The notes: a model not told the origin generated them from the letters alone. Counted from the first letter of the stretch, positions 10,124 to 18,959 are shown. The stretch: DNA of 64,000 bases from Chromatiales bacterium (GCA_024679535.1 JAIBDF010000002.1:41053-105052), one strand, 5' to 3'. Made by a program: numbers and translations.

Positions 10124-10558
10124 CTAGTCGTCGTCCCAGTTACCCAGGTCTGCGTTCAGCTTCTCGCCACCGGGTTGCCCGTCTGCACCAAGCGTATAGA
10201 TGTCAATTTCCTTATGGTTCCCGGGATTCAGGTACTCGTAGGGGTTGCCCCATGGATCTTTGGGCATGCTATCCAGGTACCCGCCCGGCTTCCAGTTCTT
10301 GACCATCGGGTCATTCGGTTTGGTAACCAGCGCCTCGATACCTTGTTCAGTCGATGGGTACTGAAAGTTATCGAGACGATAGAACTTCATTGCGTTTTCA
10401 ATCCCGGCGATGTCGGCCTTCGCTTTGGTGACCTGGGCGACGTCAACATTGCCGATAACATTGGGCGCGACAATAGCGGCAAGGATGCCAATGATGATGA
10501 CAACCACCATGATTTCGATAAGCGTAAAACCGGCCTGGCGTAGCTGCTGCACTGGCAT
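10124..10558 (-). CDS. gspG: Type II secretion system major pseudopilin G
   Basis: The major pseudopilin that builds the periplasmic pseudopilus. The 144-residue product has leader MPVQQLRQAG and then FTLIEIMVVVIIIGILAAIV. It continues with the conserved DPWGNPYEYLNPG stretch and a C-terminal GADGQPGG loop, the calcium-binding region of the family. A GTG at 10627 would add 23 residues, but the ATG at 10558 has an AAGGA Shine-Dalgarno about 10 bp upstream and gives a normal leader. It is the first gene of the minus-strand gsp run, so the promoter should lie in the 99-bp gap shared with the divergent rhombosortase gene. Confidence 0.92.
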   Translation of the reverse strand: MPVQQLRQAGFTLIEIMVVVIIIGILAAIVAPNVIGNVDVAQVTKAKADIAGIENAMKFYRLDNFQYPSTEQGIEALVTKPNDPMVKNWKPGGYLDSMPKDPWGNPYEYLNPGNHKEIDIYTLGADGQPGGEKLNADLGNWDDD

Positions 10559-10657
10559 ATTCTGATGTTCCTTCACAAGCGATGCTCCACGCGGTCCGCA
10601 AACCAGGCGGATCCGCTGAATTGACACTGAATTAGCGTAAACGTCAGTATACCAAAC

Positions 10658-11269
10658 ATGGGGTTACACAAACTTGCGTTAAATGCGAATAAGCGCCACT
10701 GCTGGGGTATGGCGGCGCTGGTTGCAATTAGCTCCATCGTATTGGAGTTGGGGGGGGACCCCGTACGCGCAGCGCTGGCCTACACGCGCGAGGGGGTGGC
10801 AGCGGGTGAATGGTGGCGATTCCTGACCAATCACCTGGTGCACCTGGGCTGGACTCATATGTGGCTCAATCTGGCCGGTATCGCGCTCGTCGCCTGGCTT
10901 GTCGGCGGGGTATTTGACTGGCGTCGCTGGCTGGCGGTCGCCGGAATCACTGCGCTGGTCATCGCGGCGGGCTTTTGGTTCCTGTATCCCGAGCTTGAAT
11001 GGTACGTCGGACTCTCCGGACTGGAACACGGCTTGCTGGTAGGCGGCTTGTACGCCGGCATCCGGGCGCGGAACAAGGAAAGTATTGTTTTATTGTGTTT
11101 TGTGCTGGCGAAAATCGCGTGGGAGCAGTTTAGCGGCGGGCCGCTGCCAGGCTCTGCAGCAACATCAGGTGGCACGGTGATTATCAACGCGCACCTGTAT
11201 GGCACGATCGGAGGGGCACTGGCCGGTGTCCTGTTATGGCGTAGAGACGGGCAGGCCACGGCGATATAA
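10658..11269 (+). CDS. rrtA: Rhombosortase (rhomboid-family intramembrane protease)
   Basis: Rhombosortases are rhomboid-like serine proteases that cut the C-terminal GlyGly-CTERM signal of proteins exported by type II secretion and help to anchor them at the cell surface. The 203-residue product has about six transmembrane segments. The rhomboid HxxxN-like stretch is at 67-71, the catalytic serine is in GLSG (Ser120) and the histidine in NAHLYG (His179). The position divergent to the T2SS pseudopilin operon supports the assignment. No Shine-Dalgarno is clear before the ATG at 10658; Met18 is an alternative start. No protein with an evident GlyGly-CTERM tail is encoded in this window. Confidence 0.85.
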   Translation: MGLHKLALNANKRHCWGMAALVAISSIVLELGGDPVRAALAYTREGVAAGEWWRFLTNHLVHLGWTHMWLNLAGIALVAWLVGGVFDWRRWLAVAGITALVIAAGFWFLYPELEWYVGLSGLEHGLLVGGLYAGIRARNKESIVLLCFVLAKIAWEQFSGGPLPGSAATSGGTVIINAHLYGTIGGALAGVLLWRRDGQATAI

Positions 11270-11312
11270 TGCGCGGCACCCGCAAGGGCCATCAATCAAC
11301 AAAGGACATTTC

Positions 11313-12068
11313 ATGAGTCAGCTTTTTAATGCCAATGCCCTCGAGGGCGAAATCGCACTGGTGACGGGGGCTTCACGCGGGATCGGTGCCGCCATCGCCG
11401 CCGCTCTTGGCGCTGCTGGCGCCACGGTGGTGGGTACCGCCACAAGCCAGGCCGGCGCAGACGGCATCTCCGCCGCACTTGGGAAGCAGGGGCGAGGCAT
11501 CGTGTTGAATGTCGCGGACCCGGATTCAGTGCAGGCGGCCGTTAAGAACGTCCAGGAGAACGAGGGCGCAGCATCGATTCTCGTCAACAACGCCGGTATT
11601 ACGCGTGACAACCTGCTTATGCGCATGAAGCAGGAGGAGTGGGACGACGTTGTGGCGACCAACCTTACGGGTCTGTTCGCTATGAGCAAGGCGTGTCTGC
11701 GGGGCATGATGAAGGCCAAAAAAGGCCGGATCATCAATATCGCTTCAGTTGTGGCCACCATGGGCAATCCGGGCCAGGTGAACTACGCGGCGACCAAGGC
11801 CGGAATGGTCGGGTTTTCGAAATCGCTCGCCAAAGAAATCGGGTCGCGCGGTATTACGGTCAATGTCGTCGCGCCCGGTTTTATTGATACGGATATGACC
11901 AGGGACCTGCCTGAAGAGAGCCGCGCCGCCATGCTCAAACAGGTGCCACTGGGGTGCCTTGGAGCAGGCAACGATATCGCTAATGCGGTGCTGTTTCTGG
12001 CATCGGAGGGCGGTGCCTACATCACCGGCGAGACTTTGCATGTAAATGGCGGCATGGTGATGACTTAA
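11313..12068 (+). CDS. fabG: 3-oxoacyl-ACP reductase
   Basis: FabG performs the first NADPH-dependent reduction in each round of fatty acid elongation. The 251-residue short-chain dehydrogenase shows TGASRGIG (cofactor loop, residues 18-25), NNAGITRDN, and the Ser-Tyr-Lys triad with Tyr and Lys in NYAATKAG. The ORF is open to 11199, but the ATG at 11313 has AAAGGA 6 bp upstream and gives the family-standard N-terminus. It is followed by acpP and fabF as in many gammaproteobacteria. The usual upstream genes plsX, fabH and fabD are not here: rhombosortase and T2SS genes stand in their place. Confidence 0.93.
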   Translation: MSQLFNANALEGEIALVTGASRGIGAAIAAALGAAGATVVGTATSQAGADGISAALGKQGRGIVLNVADPDSVQAAVKNVQENEGAASILVNNAGITRDNLLMRMKQEEWDDVVATNLTGLFAMSKACLRGMMKAKKGRIINIASVVATMGNPGQVNYAATKAGMVGFSKSLAKEIGSRGITVNVVAPGFIDTDMTRDLPEESRAAMLKQVPLGCLGAGNDIANAVLFLASEGGAYITGETLHVNGGMVMT

Positions 12069-12240
12069 AAGGCTATAGATTGCCGAATACTATTCACATA
12101 CAATACCCACCCACGCCCGGGGGGTACCTTGAAATATCAAGCACTTAGAGCAGAATTGGGCGCATAAATCAGCGGCATAACAGGCTCCTAAGGGCGTCTG
12201 GCTGTGAATTTTCTGAGTCTTTTCAGGAGTAATAAAGACT

Positions 12241-12483
12241 ATGAGCAGTATCGAAGAACAAGTGAAAAGTATTGTTGCAGAGCAACTCGGCGTAAAAGAA
12301 GACGAGGTGACCAACGGTGCTTCTTTTGTCGATGACCTTGGCGCTGACTCGCTCGACACCGTCGAGCTGGTGATGGCTCTTGAAGAGGAATTTGAAACTG
12401 AAATTCCCGATGAAGAAGCGGAGAAGATCACCACGGTCCAGCAGGCCATTGACTTTGTAACCGCTCGCCAAAGCGAGGGTTAA
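12241..12483 (+). CDS. acpP: Acyl carrier protein
   Basis: The small acidic carrier of acyl chains in fatty acid synthesis. It has 80 residues, strongly acidic, with the phosphopantetheine attachment serine in [10 protein letters not shown] (Ser37). An AGGAG sits about 11 bp before the ATG. The 172-bp gap after fabG leaves room for its own promoter. A perfect hairpin immediately downstream (12490-12515) would let acpP be expressed more strongly than fabF. Confidence 0.97.
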   Translation: MSSIEEQVKSIVAEQLGVKEDEVTNGASFVDDLGADSLDTVELVMALEEEFETEIPDEEAEKITTVQQAIDFVTARQSEG

Positions 12484-12489
12484 TGATGC

Positions 12490-12515
12490 AGGCGCGGCTA
12501 TTTTCCGCCGCGCCT
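12490..12515 (+). terminator. Intrinsic terminator or attenuator hairpin between acpP and fabF
   Basis: A perfect 9-bp GC-rich stem (arm AGGCGCGGC at 12490-12498, matching arm at 12507-12515) with an 8-nt loop, followed by CATTTTCC. It starts 6 bp after the acpP stop. The T-run is short, so termination is probably partial, allowing read-through into fabF. Confidence 0.6.
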
Positions 12516-12565
12516 CATTTTCCAGTTTCGAACGGCAGTCCTGCCTTCAACTGACGGATAGATTC

Positions 12566-13807
12566 TTGAACAAACGACGCGTCGTAATAACCGGAATGGG
12601 CATCGTCTCACCGGTAGGTAGCACCTTGGATGATGCCTGGCGAAATGTTCGTGAAGGCAATCCCGGCACAGCACTAATTGACGAGTTCGATCCCAGTGCC
12701 TTTCCCACACGTATTGCGGGAATGGTTAAGGGCTTTGATGTCGATGACTATCTGTCTCGGAAAGATCAGCGCAAGAACGATCCATTTATCCACTACGGTG
12801 TTGCCTCGACGATCGATGCGATCAGGGACGCGAACCTCGAGATTACCGAGGAGAACGGCCATACAATCGGGGTCGCAATGGGTGCCGGAATCGGTGGCAT
12901 CAAAACCATCGAAGAAAACCACGCCAAAATGCTGGCTGGGGGCGCCCGCAAGGTGTCGCCTTTCTTCATTCCCGGCAGCATTATTAATATGACCTCGGGC
13001 CAGGTCAGTATCATGCAACACATCACGGGCCCGAATATTTCAATCGTTACGGCGTGCGCAACGTCAACGCATTGCATCGGGCTTGCGGCTCGCAGCATTG
13101 AGCATGGCGATGCCGACGTCATGTTGGCGGGTGGTTCGGAACATGCCACAACGCCGCTGGCAATGGCCGGTTTCTGTGCGGCACGGGCTATGACAACGCG
13201 GAACGACGACCCCGCAGGTGCCAGCCGCCCTTACGATATCGACCGGGATGGTTTCGTCCTGAGCAACGGAGCAGGCACCGTGGTGCTCGAAGAGCTCGAA
13301 CACGCCAAAGCACGTGGCGCAAGAATTTACGCTGAACTCGTTGGGTTCGGTATGAGCAGCGATGCGTATCACATTACGTTGCCGCCAGCAGACGGCGAAG
13401 GCGCGCGCAAGTGCATGGCCGCAGCGATTCGCGATGCGGGCATCGATGCGACCGATATCGACTACATCAACACGCACGGTACATCGACACCAGCGGGGGA
13501 CATTGGCGAGACGACTGGTATCAAGCGCGCATTTGGCGATCATGCGCATAAGCTGATGATCAGTTCGACAAAGTCGACAACCGGTCACATGCTGGGTGCG
13601 GCCGGGGTTGTTGAAGCCATTTTCAGTGCAAAAGCGCTCCAGGATCAGGTGATTCCTCCGACGATCAATCTGGAAAATCAGGATCCCGAGTGCGATCTGG
13701 ACTACACACCAAATGTCGCACGCGATGCGAAGGTACGAACCATTCTCTCCAATTCCTTCGGGTTCGGCGGCACTAACGGAAGCTTGATTCTTCGAGCTTT
13801 TGACTAA
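12566..13807 (+). CDS. fabF: 3-oxoacyl-ACP synthase II
   Basis: FabF condenses malonyl-ACP with long acyl-ACPs and controls the final unsaturated chain length. The 413-residue length is standard. The active-site cysteine lies in TACATSTH (near residue 163), and the two histidines in NTHGTSTPAGD and STTGHMLGAAG. The start is a TTG at 12566 (protein begins MNKRRVVITGMG), with only a weak GGA upstream. The end overlaps pabB by 8 bp. Confidence 0.94.
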   Translation: MNKRRVVITGMGIVSPVGSTLDDAWRNVREGNPGTALIDEFDPSAFPTRIAGMVKGFDVDDYLSRKDQRKNDPFIHYGVASTIDAIRDANLEITEENGHTIGVAMGAGIGGIKTIEENHAKMLAGGARKVSPFFIPGSIINMTSGQVSIMQHITGPNISIVTACATSTHCIGLAARSIEHGDADVMLAGGSEHATTPLAMAGFCAARAMTTRNDDPAGASRPYDIDRDGFVLSNGAGTVVLEELEHAKARGARIYAELVGFGMSSDAYHITLPPADGEGARKCMAAAIRDAGIDATDIDYINTHGTSTPAGDIGETTGIKRAFGDHAHKLMISSTKSTTGHMLGAAGVVEAIFSAKALQDQVIPPTINLENQDPECDLDYTPNVARDAKVRTILSNSFGFGGTNGSLILRAFD

Positions 13808-15113
13808 TCTCATTCGCGAGATCACGGGTCCGGAGGACCTGCGGCGATTACATCGCGAGCATCCCGCGCGATACCCATTTCTTTTGCAGAGTACGTCTCC
13901 CGGCGGTTCACTGGGGCGCTATGACATTCTGTTTGCGTTCCCGGGTGAAACGCTGGTCGCTGGCGAAGTGCCTGACTTCCTCGGGGCGCTTGACGAGCAT
14001 TGGCGGACAATCCGGGTCGCCAAGCGGAAGCTTGACCTGCCGTTTACGGGGGGATGGTTTCTCTACCTTGGTTACGAACTCGACGCAGAAATAGAACCAG
14101 GGATTGCCATGGCCCCGGATCCGGTACTGCCGGCGGCTTTTGCTGTGCGCTGTCCTACCGCACTTATCTACGACCACGTGGCTGCTGTCTGTCATCTTGT
14201 CTGCGAAACGCCGGGCGGCGCGAGCCGTGAGCGACTCCTGACAGACATTGACACTCTTGAGCGGCCTCGCGCGGGCACCACAGCCAGCGTTTTGTCGGTG
14301 ACAGAAGAAGATCCTATTACGTTTACAGATGCCGTGCTGCGGGCCAAGGAGTACATTTCGGCCGGAGACGTCTACCAGGCGAACCTGTCGCGCCAGTGGT
14401 CTGCGAAAGTGTCTCCAGGCGTCGAGGCCAGTGACATTTATGCCGCGCTCTGTGGGTCGAATCCAGGGCCCTTCGCCGGTATGGCTCGCTGGCAGAACAT
14501 CGAAATTATCTCGTCATCTCCGGAACGTCTGCTACAAATTCGCGACGGCATTGCGTCTACGCGGCCTATCGCCGGAACCCGCCCGCGGTCACTCGATGCC
14601 GGTGCCGATGAAGACCTTTCCGCCGAACTGTTTGCACATCCCAAGGAACGTGCAGAGCATGTCATGCTGATCGACCTCGAGCGCAACGATCTCGGGCGTG
14701 TGTGTGCAGCCGGGTCTGTTGAGGTTAACGAGCTAATGGTTCTTGAAAGCTACGCACATGTGCACCACATCGTCTCCAATGTGCAGGGTCGGTTGCGCAA
14801 TGACGTTACACCAGGCCAGACGATCGCCGCCGTATTCCCGGGCGGCACCATCACCGGCTGTCCGAAAGTGAGATGTATGGAAATCATCAGTGAACTGGAA
14901 CGCGGACCGCGCGGCGCGTATACGGGTTCCTTCGGCTACCTGAACCGGGACGGCAGCCTGGATTTGAATATCCTGATTCGCACGATGGTCATGGGCGGCA
15001 ACAGCGTGACGTTCCGCGCCGGATCAGGCATTGTCGCAGACTCTGATCCAACCGCCGAGCTTGAGGAAACGCGAGCAAAGGCAGAAGGTATGTTGCGCGC
15101 AATTTCACGATGA
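13800..15113 (+). CDS. pabB: Aminodeoxychorismate synthase component I
   Basis: PabB makes 4-amino-4-deoxychorismate from chorismate, the branch to p-aminobenzoate and folate. The 437-residue chorismate-binding enzyme shows RPIAGTRPRS, a metal/chorismate-binding block around HVMLIDLERNDLGR, and FPGGTITGCPKVR near the C-terminus. At the site where E. coli PabB has the covalent-intermediate lysine (PIKGT), this protein has alanine (PIAGT), as anthranilate synthases do. The function is set mainly by the overlapping pabC. The start is TTG at 13800 inside the fabF end. The glutamine amidotransferase subunit pabA is not in the window. Confidence 0.85.
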   Translation: MTNLIREITGPEDLRRLHREHPARYPFLLQSTSPGGSLGRYDILFAFPGETLVAGEVPDFLGALDEHWRTIRVAKRKLDLPFTGGWFLYLGYELDAEIEPGIAMAPDPVLPAAFAVRCPTALIYDHVAAVCHLVCETPGGASRERLLTDIDTLERPRAGTTASVLSVTEEDPITFTDAVLRAKEYISAGDVYQANLSRQWSAKVSPGVEASDIYAALCGSNPGPFAGMARWQNIEIISSSPERLLQIRDGIASTRPIAGTRPRSLDAGADEDLSAELFAHPKERAEHVMLIDLERNDLGRVCAAGSVEVNELMVLESYAHVHHIVSNVQGRLRNDVTPGQTIAAVFPGGTITGCPKVRCMEIISELERGPRGAYTGSFGYLNRDGSLDLNILIRTMVMGGNSVTFRAGSGIVADSDPTAELEETRAKAEGMLRAISR

Positions 15114-15952
15114 CCGAATGGTATGAAGTAAATCGCCAGACCCGGGCGGTCGATCCGTCTGACCGCGGCTTTCAATATGGTGATGGTCTGTTCGAGACGA
15201 TCGCTATTCGTGACGGCAAGCCGCGTCAATGGCAATACCATGTGGAGCGGCTCAACGCCGGCTGTGAACGGCTCGGACTGGAATTGCCAGGGCCATCACT
15301 CGAACTCGATCTCGGTGTTGCGCTTGCTCGAAGTAACCATGACAAGTCTTTTTGTATCGCGAAGATCATCGTGACCTCGGGCAGTTCCGTGCGGGGCTAC
15401 GGCCGGATGTTGCCGACCCCGGGCGAGGTTTATATCGGTGTGTTTTCAGCGACACCTCTGAACAAGCCGGCCTATCTCAACGGGGTAGCGACGATGCTCT
15501 GTGAAACCCGGCTTGCCACAGGGTCTCCCGTCGCTGGCATGAAGACGCTGAACCGTATTGAGCAGGTACTCGCGAGTTCGGAGTGCCTGCCAACGGGTGC
15601 GTTTGAAGGGTTCACGCTTGACGTCGAAGATCGCCTTATCTGCGGTACCATCAGCAACGTGTTTATTGTGAAAGACAAGATTGTGCGCACGCCGTCCCTC
15701 GACCGTTGTGGCGTCGAAGGCACCATGCGGCGCCTGGTTGTCAGGCTGCTTGGTCAGGAAGGCCATAATGTTGAGATCTGCGACCTCATGGAGGAGGATC
15801 TGGCCACCGCCGACGAGGTGTTCATAACCAATAGCCAAATGGGCGCCGTGCCTGTGCATCGCTGCGGTAACTACAAATGGTCTATTGGGGAGCAGACGCG
15901 TGAGGTTATGCGCCTGCTTGCGAATAACGGCATCGACGAGTGTCGGGAATGA
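15110..15952 (+). CDS. pabC: Aminodeoxychorismate lyase
   Basis: PabC is a PLP enzyme of fold type IV that releases pyruvate from aminodeoxychorismate to give p-aminobenzoate. The 280-residue product has the N-terminal DRGFQYGDGLFETI block, the PLP lysine in MKTLNRIEQVLA and the TNSQMGAVPV block near the C-terminus. It overlaps pabB by 4 bp (ATGA) and mltG by 4 bp, so pabB, pabC and mltG form one translational unit. Confidence 0.92.
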   Translation: MTEWYEVNRQTRAVDPSDRGFQYGDGLFETIAIRDGKPRQWQYHVERLNAGCERLGLELPGPSLELDLGVALARSNHDKSFCIAKIIVTSGSSVRGYGRMLPTPGEVYIGVFSATPLNKPAYLNGVATMLCETRLATGSPVAGMKTLNRIEQVLASSECLPTGAFEGFTLDVEDRLICGTISNVFIVKDKIVRTPSLDRCGVEGTMRRLVVRLLGQEGHNVEICDLMEEDLATADEVFITNSQMGAVPVHRCGNYKWSIGEQTREVMRLLANNGIDECRE

Positions 15953-16983
15953 AGCGCGCAGTCCCGATAGCCCTGTTTGCTTTCATACTGGCGACGGTAG
16001 TAGGTGGGGCAGGCTTATACAAAATGAACCGATTCCTGGATACCCCCGTTACGCTGCCGCAGCAAGGAGCAACGTTTGACATTGCTCCGGGCAGTTCATT
16101 CAAAACGGTTGCTGCCGAGTTGGTTGCACAGGGCATTATCAAAGACGATTTCTGGTATCGAGTTCATGCGCGTCAAAGCGGGAAAGCGGGCGGCATCCAC
16201 GCAGGCGAATACAGACTCGAACAGGGCGCAACGCCGCGCAGCATGCTCGAGCAGTTCTTGCGCGGTTCGGTGCGACTTTATTCTTTCACTATTATTGAAG
16301 GCTGGAATCATCGCGATCTGCTGCAGGCACTGCATGCGAACGAAGCGATCGTTCAGTCTTTGTCCGATGAGGACTGGCCAGCGTTTCTTGAATCGCTTGG
16401 CGCTGCTATCACGCACCCGGAAGGGTTGTTCCTGCCCGAAACCTACCGCATTCCCCGCAACACAACGGACAAGCAACTACTCACTCAGGCCTATGAGTTG
16501 ATGCAAACAGTATTGGCCGAGGAGTGGCAGGCCAAGGGCGAGGGCGCCCCCGTCGATTCACCTTACGAAGCGCTGGTACTGGCGTCGATTGTCGAAAAGG
16601 AAACGGCTCGTGCCGATGAGCGCCCGCGCATAGCCGGAGTGTTTGCGAGGCGGTTGGAGAAGCGCATGAGGCTGCAAACAGATCCGACCGTGATCTACGG
16701 AATCGGAGCCGGCTTTGATGGCAACCTGACGCGTAAGCACCTCCGAACCGATACACCGTACAACACCTATACACGACATGGACTGCCGCCGACGCCAATC
16801 GCGATGCCCGGGCGCGCAGCGATCAATGCGGTGCTGCACCCGGCAGAGGGCGAGGAGCTGTTTTTCGTGGCAACGGGTCTCGGTGATGGCAGCCATAAGT
16901 TTTCAGTAACCAAAGACGAACACGATGCTGCGGTGGCAGAGTACCTGGCGCGCTTACGACAACAACGCAGGGAAGGGCGCTGA
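15949..16983 (+). CDS. mltG: Endolytic murein transglycosylase
   Basis: MltG is an inner-membrane lytic transglycosylase that cuts nascent glycan strands and limits their length. The product has 344 residues, with an N-terminal membrane anchor (about 4-22), a LysM-like portion and a YceG domain. The catalytic glutamate lies in LASIVEKET, followed by LQTDPTVIYG and PYNTYTRHGLPPTPI. A GTG at 15940 would add three residues, but the ATG at 15949 forms an ATGA overlap with the pabC stop and is preferred. The gene lies between pabC and tmk as in E. coli. Confidence 0.93.
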   Translation: MKRAVPIALFAFILATVVGGAGLYKMNRFLDTPVTLPQQGATFDIAPGSSFKTVAAELVAQGIIKDDFWYRVHARQSGKAGGIHAGEYRLEQGATPRSMLEQFLRGSVRLYSFTIIEGWNHRDLLQALHANEAIVQSLSDEDWPAFLESLGAAITHPEGLFLPETYRIPRNTTDKQLLTQAYELMQTVLAEEWQAKGEGAPVDSPYEALVLASIVEKETARADERPRIAGVFARRLEKRMRLQTDPTVIYGIGAGFDGNLTRKHLRTDTPYNTYTRHGLPPTPIAMPGRAAINAVLHPAEGEELFFVATGLGDGSHKFSVTKDEHDAAVAEYLARLRQQRREGR

Positions 16984-16984
16984 C

Positions 16985-17611
16985 ATGGAGCGAGGCAAAT
17001 TCATAAGCGTGGAAGGCATAGAAGGCGTTGGCAAGTCGACGAACATCGACGTCGTTGTCCGCCGCATCGAAGCGGCAGGCCACAAGGTTCTGACAACACG
17101 AGAGCCCGGGGGCACGCCATTCGCTGAAGATATTCGCGAGATCCTGATGAATCGGAATGACGAGCCGATTCCCGAAATTGCCGAGGTGCTGCTGATGTTT
17201 GCAGCGCGCTCATTCAACGTTAACAACGTCATCGTGCCGGCGCTTGAGGCAGGTACCTGGGTCGTTTGCGATCGCTTTACCGACTCGAGCCGGGCTTACC
17301 AGAGCGGTGGCCGCGGTATTCCTATGGAGACCATTGATAGGGTTGCGGACTGGGTTCACGGGGACACGTGGCCGGACGTAACGATTTTGCTCGACGCGCC
17401 GGTCGAGGTCGGCATGGAACGAGCCGGTAAGCGCAGCGCTCCGGATCGCTTTGAGCAGGAACGACATGACTTTTTTCAGCGCGTGCGCGAGTGCTATCTG
17501 CAGATCGCAGCGAGCGAGCCCGACCGCTTCGTCGTCATTGACACGACCGCCGATATCGACGCAGTCAGAACCGACGTGGCCAACCTGATCGATGAACTTC
17601 TCCGTGGGTAA
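16985..17611 (+). CDS. tmk: Thymidylate kinase
   Basis: Phosphorylates dTMP to dTDP. The 208-residue product has P-loop EGIEGVGKST, the DR motif in CDRFTDSSRAYQ and a LID-type KRSAPDRFEQ. The frame is open to 16925, but the ATG at 16985, 1 bp after the mltG stop and behind a GGGAAGG Shine-Dalgarno, gives the family N-terminus. holB follows 6 bp downstream. Confidence 0.94.
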   Translation: MERGKFISVEGIEGVGKSTNIDVVVRRIEAAGHKVLTTREPGGTPFAEDIREILMNRNDEPIPEIAEVLLMFAARSFNVNNVIVPALEAGTWVVCDRFTDSSRAYQSGGRGIPMETIDRVADWVHGDTWPDVTILLDAPVEVGMERAGKRSAPDRFEQERHDFFQRVRECYLQIAASEPDRFVVIDTTADIDAVRTDVANLIDELLRG

Positions 17612-17617
17612 GATCGC

Positions 17618-18601
17618 ATGGAACTAGACTGGCTGGAGCAATTCGTCGATAGCTGGCAGGACCGGATTTTGCATGACCGTGTTCCGCATGCCGTGCTGTT
17701 GGCGGGGCCAACTGGCGTGGGTAAGCGGGCGGCTGCACACTGGATTGCGGCAACCACGCTGGGACTCAAAACGTCGCGGCTACCGGTCTATCCGCAAGCT
17801 GCCGACGAGCACCCGGACCTGCGTTGGGTTGCACCGCTCGAGGACAAGGAATCCATCGGCATCGATCAAATTCGTGAGTTGGTGCATGCGATGGCGCTGA
17901 CCAGCTACGAAGGCGGCGGCAAGGTCGCTGTTATAGAGCCCGCTAATGCCATGACGGTGAGTGCTGCGAATAGCCTGCTGAAGACCCTGGAGGAACCGCC
18001 GGGCGATGCGTTGCTTGTCCTGGTAGCAGACCGGGTCGGTAAGCTGCCAGCCACTGTATTCAGCCGGTGCCAGCGTATTGACCTGCCGGCACCTGCGGAA
18101 ACGGTGGCGCTCGCCTGGCTGGACCGCGTCCAGCCAGGAGCACCCTGGACTGAGGCGCTGCGAGTGGCCGGTGGAGGGCCGTTGGCAGCTATCGCAGTGG
18201 CAGATGACCTCGAAACCAGCGCAAGCATGGCGCGGGATCTGAACGCGTTGGGTAAAGGGCTGGGATCCGCGGTCGAGGTTGCCGCACGCTGGACGAAGAT
18301 AAGGCCTGGATTCGTCCTGAACTGGCTCGCGCAACAGGTGAAACTGTGCGTTATCGCCTGTTCTGCAGGGCGTGAGCAGGCTCCGGGGCTGGCAATTGAG
18401 GATTCTGTGGTCCGCCGCATGGACAGGCGAAATCTCTTCTGCTATCTAGACATAATCAATGGGCTGCGCGGGCAGTCGGGTGGCTCGTTCAACGTTCAGG
18501 TGACGCTTGAGGCGTTGCTAATTGACTGGGCCGATGGTCTGCAGGACTGCGGACCGAATGTGCCCATGGATGGAATGAACTTAATGCTGGCCGGCCGATA
18601 G
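17618..18601 (+). CDS. holB: DNA polymerase III subunit delta'
   Basis: The stator subunit of the clamp loader that places the sliding clamp on DNA. The 327-residue length is close to E. coli HolB (334). GPTGVGKRAAA is a P-loop remnant; SLLKTLEEPPGDALL and the sensor 1 SRC motif (SRCQRIDLPAP) are typical. The four-cysteine zinc module that follows the P-loop in E. coli is missing: the corresponding stretch runs SRLPVYPQAADEHPDLRW without cysteines. tmk upstream and pilZ downstream match the usual gene order. Confidence 0.92.
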   Translation: MELDWLEQFVDSWQDRILHDRVPHAVLLAGPTGVGKRAAAHWIAATTLGLKTSRLPVYPQAADEHPDLRWVAPLEDKESIGIDQIRELVHAMALTSYEGGGKVAVIEPANAMTVSAANSLLKTLEEPPGDALLVLVADRVGKLPATVFSRCQRIDLPAPAETVALAWLDRVQPGAPWTEALRVAGGGPLAAIAVADDLETSASMARDLNALGKGLGSAVEVAARWTKIRPGFVLNWLAQQVKLCVIACSAGREQAPGLAIEDSVVRRMDRRNLFCYLDIINGLRGQSGGSFNVQVTLEALLIDWADGLQDCGPNVPMDGMNLMLAGR

Positions 18602-18620
18602 ACCCCTATAAGGTAGAGAG

Positions 18621-18959
18621 ATGAACAAACCTGGACTGCTGACACTGACGATCAAGGACAAGAGTGCCTTGTACCTCGCGTACATGCCTTATGTGATCAA
18701 TGGCGGTTTATTTATTCCAACCAACAGTTCGTATCGACTGGGCGACGAGGTTTTCATGCTCCTGAACCTGATGGGGGAGGAGGAGAAAATTCCGGTAGCC
18801 GGTACGGTCATCTGGATGACGCCGAAGGGTGCGCAGGGCAAACGCACAGCAGGTATCGGCGTCCAGTTCTCGGACCAGGATCAGGGCAACACACAGAAGA
18901 AGATCGAAACCTACCTGGCCGGCGCGCTGGGTGGCGACAAGCCGACCCACACGATGTAG
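18621..18959 (+). CDS. pilZ: PilZ domain protein (type IV pilus assembly)
   Basis: A single PilZ domain of 112 residues, in the same place (after holB) as PilZ of Pseudomonas, which is needed for type IV pilus assembly. The RxxxR motif that binds cyclic di-GMP in most PilZ domains is absent: the N-terminus reads GLLTLTIKDKSALYLAYMP. This argues for a structural partner role rather than a c-di-GMP sensor. It ends 7 bp from the convergent downstream gene. Confidence 0.85.
   Translation: MNKPGLLTLTIKDKSALYLAYMPYVINGGLFIPTNSSYRLGDEVFMLLNLMGEEEKIPVAGTVIWMTPKGAQGKRTAGIGVQFSDQDQGNTQKKIETYLAGALGGDKPTHTM

Noticed and set aside
13064-13825. Long reverse-strand frame (253 codons) opposite fabF
   Set aside because: Antisense shadow of a certain gene, with no recognisable domain. 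The same applies to 7946-8668 opposite gspK and 59508-60188 opposite the YcaQ-family gene.
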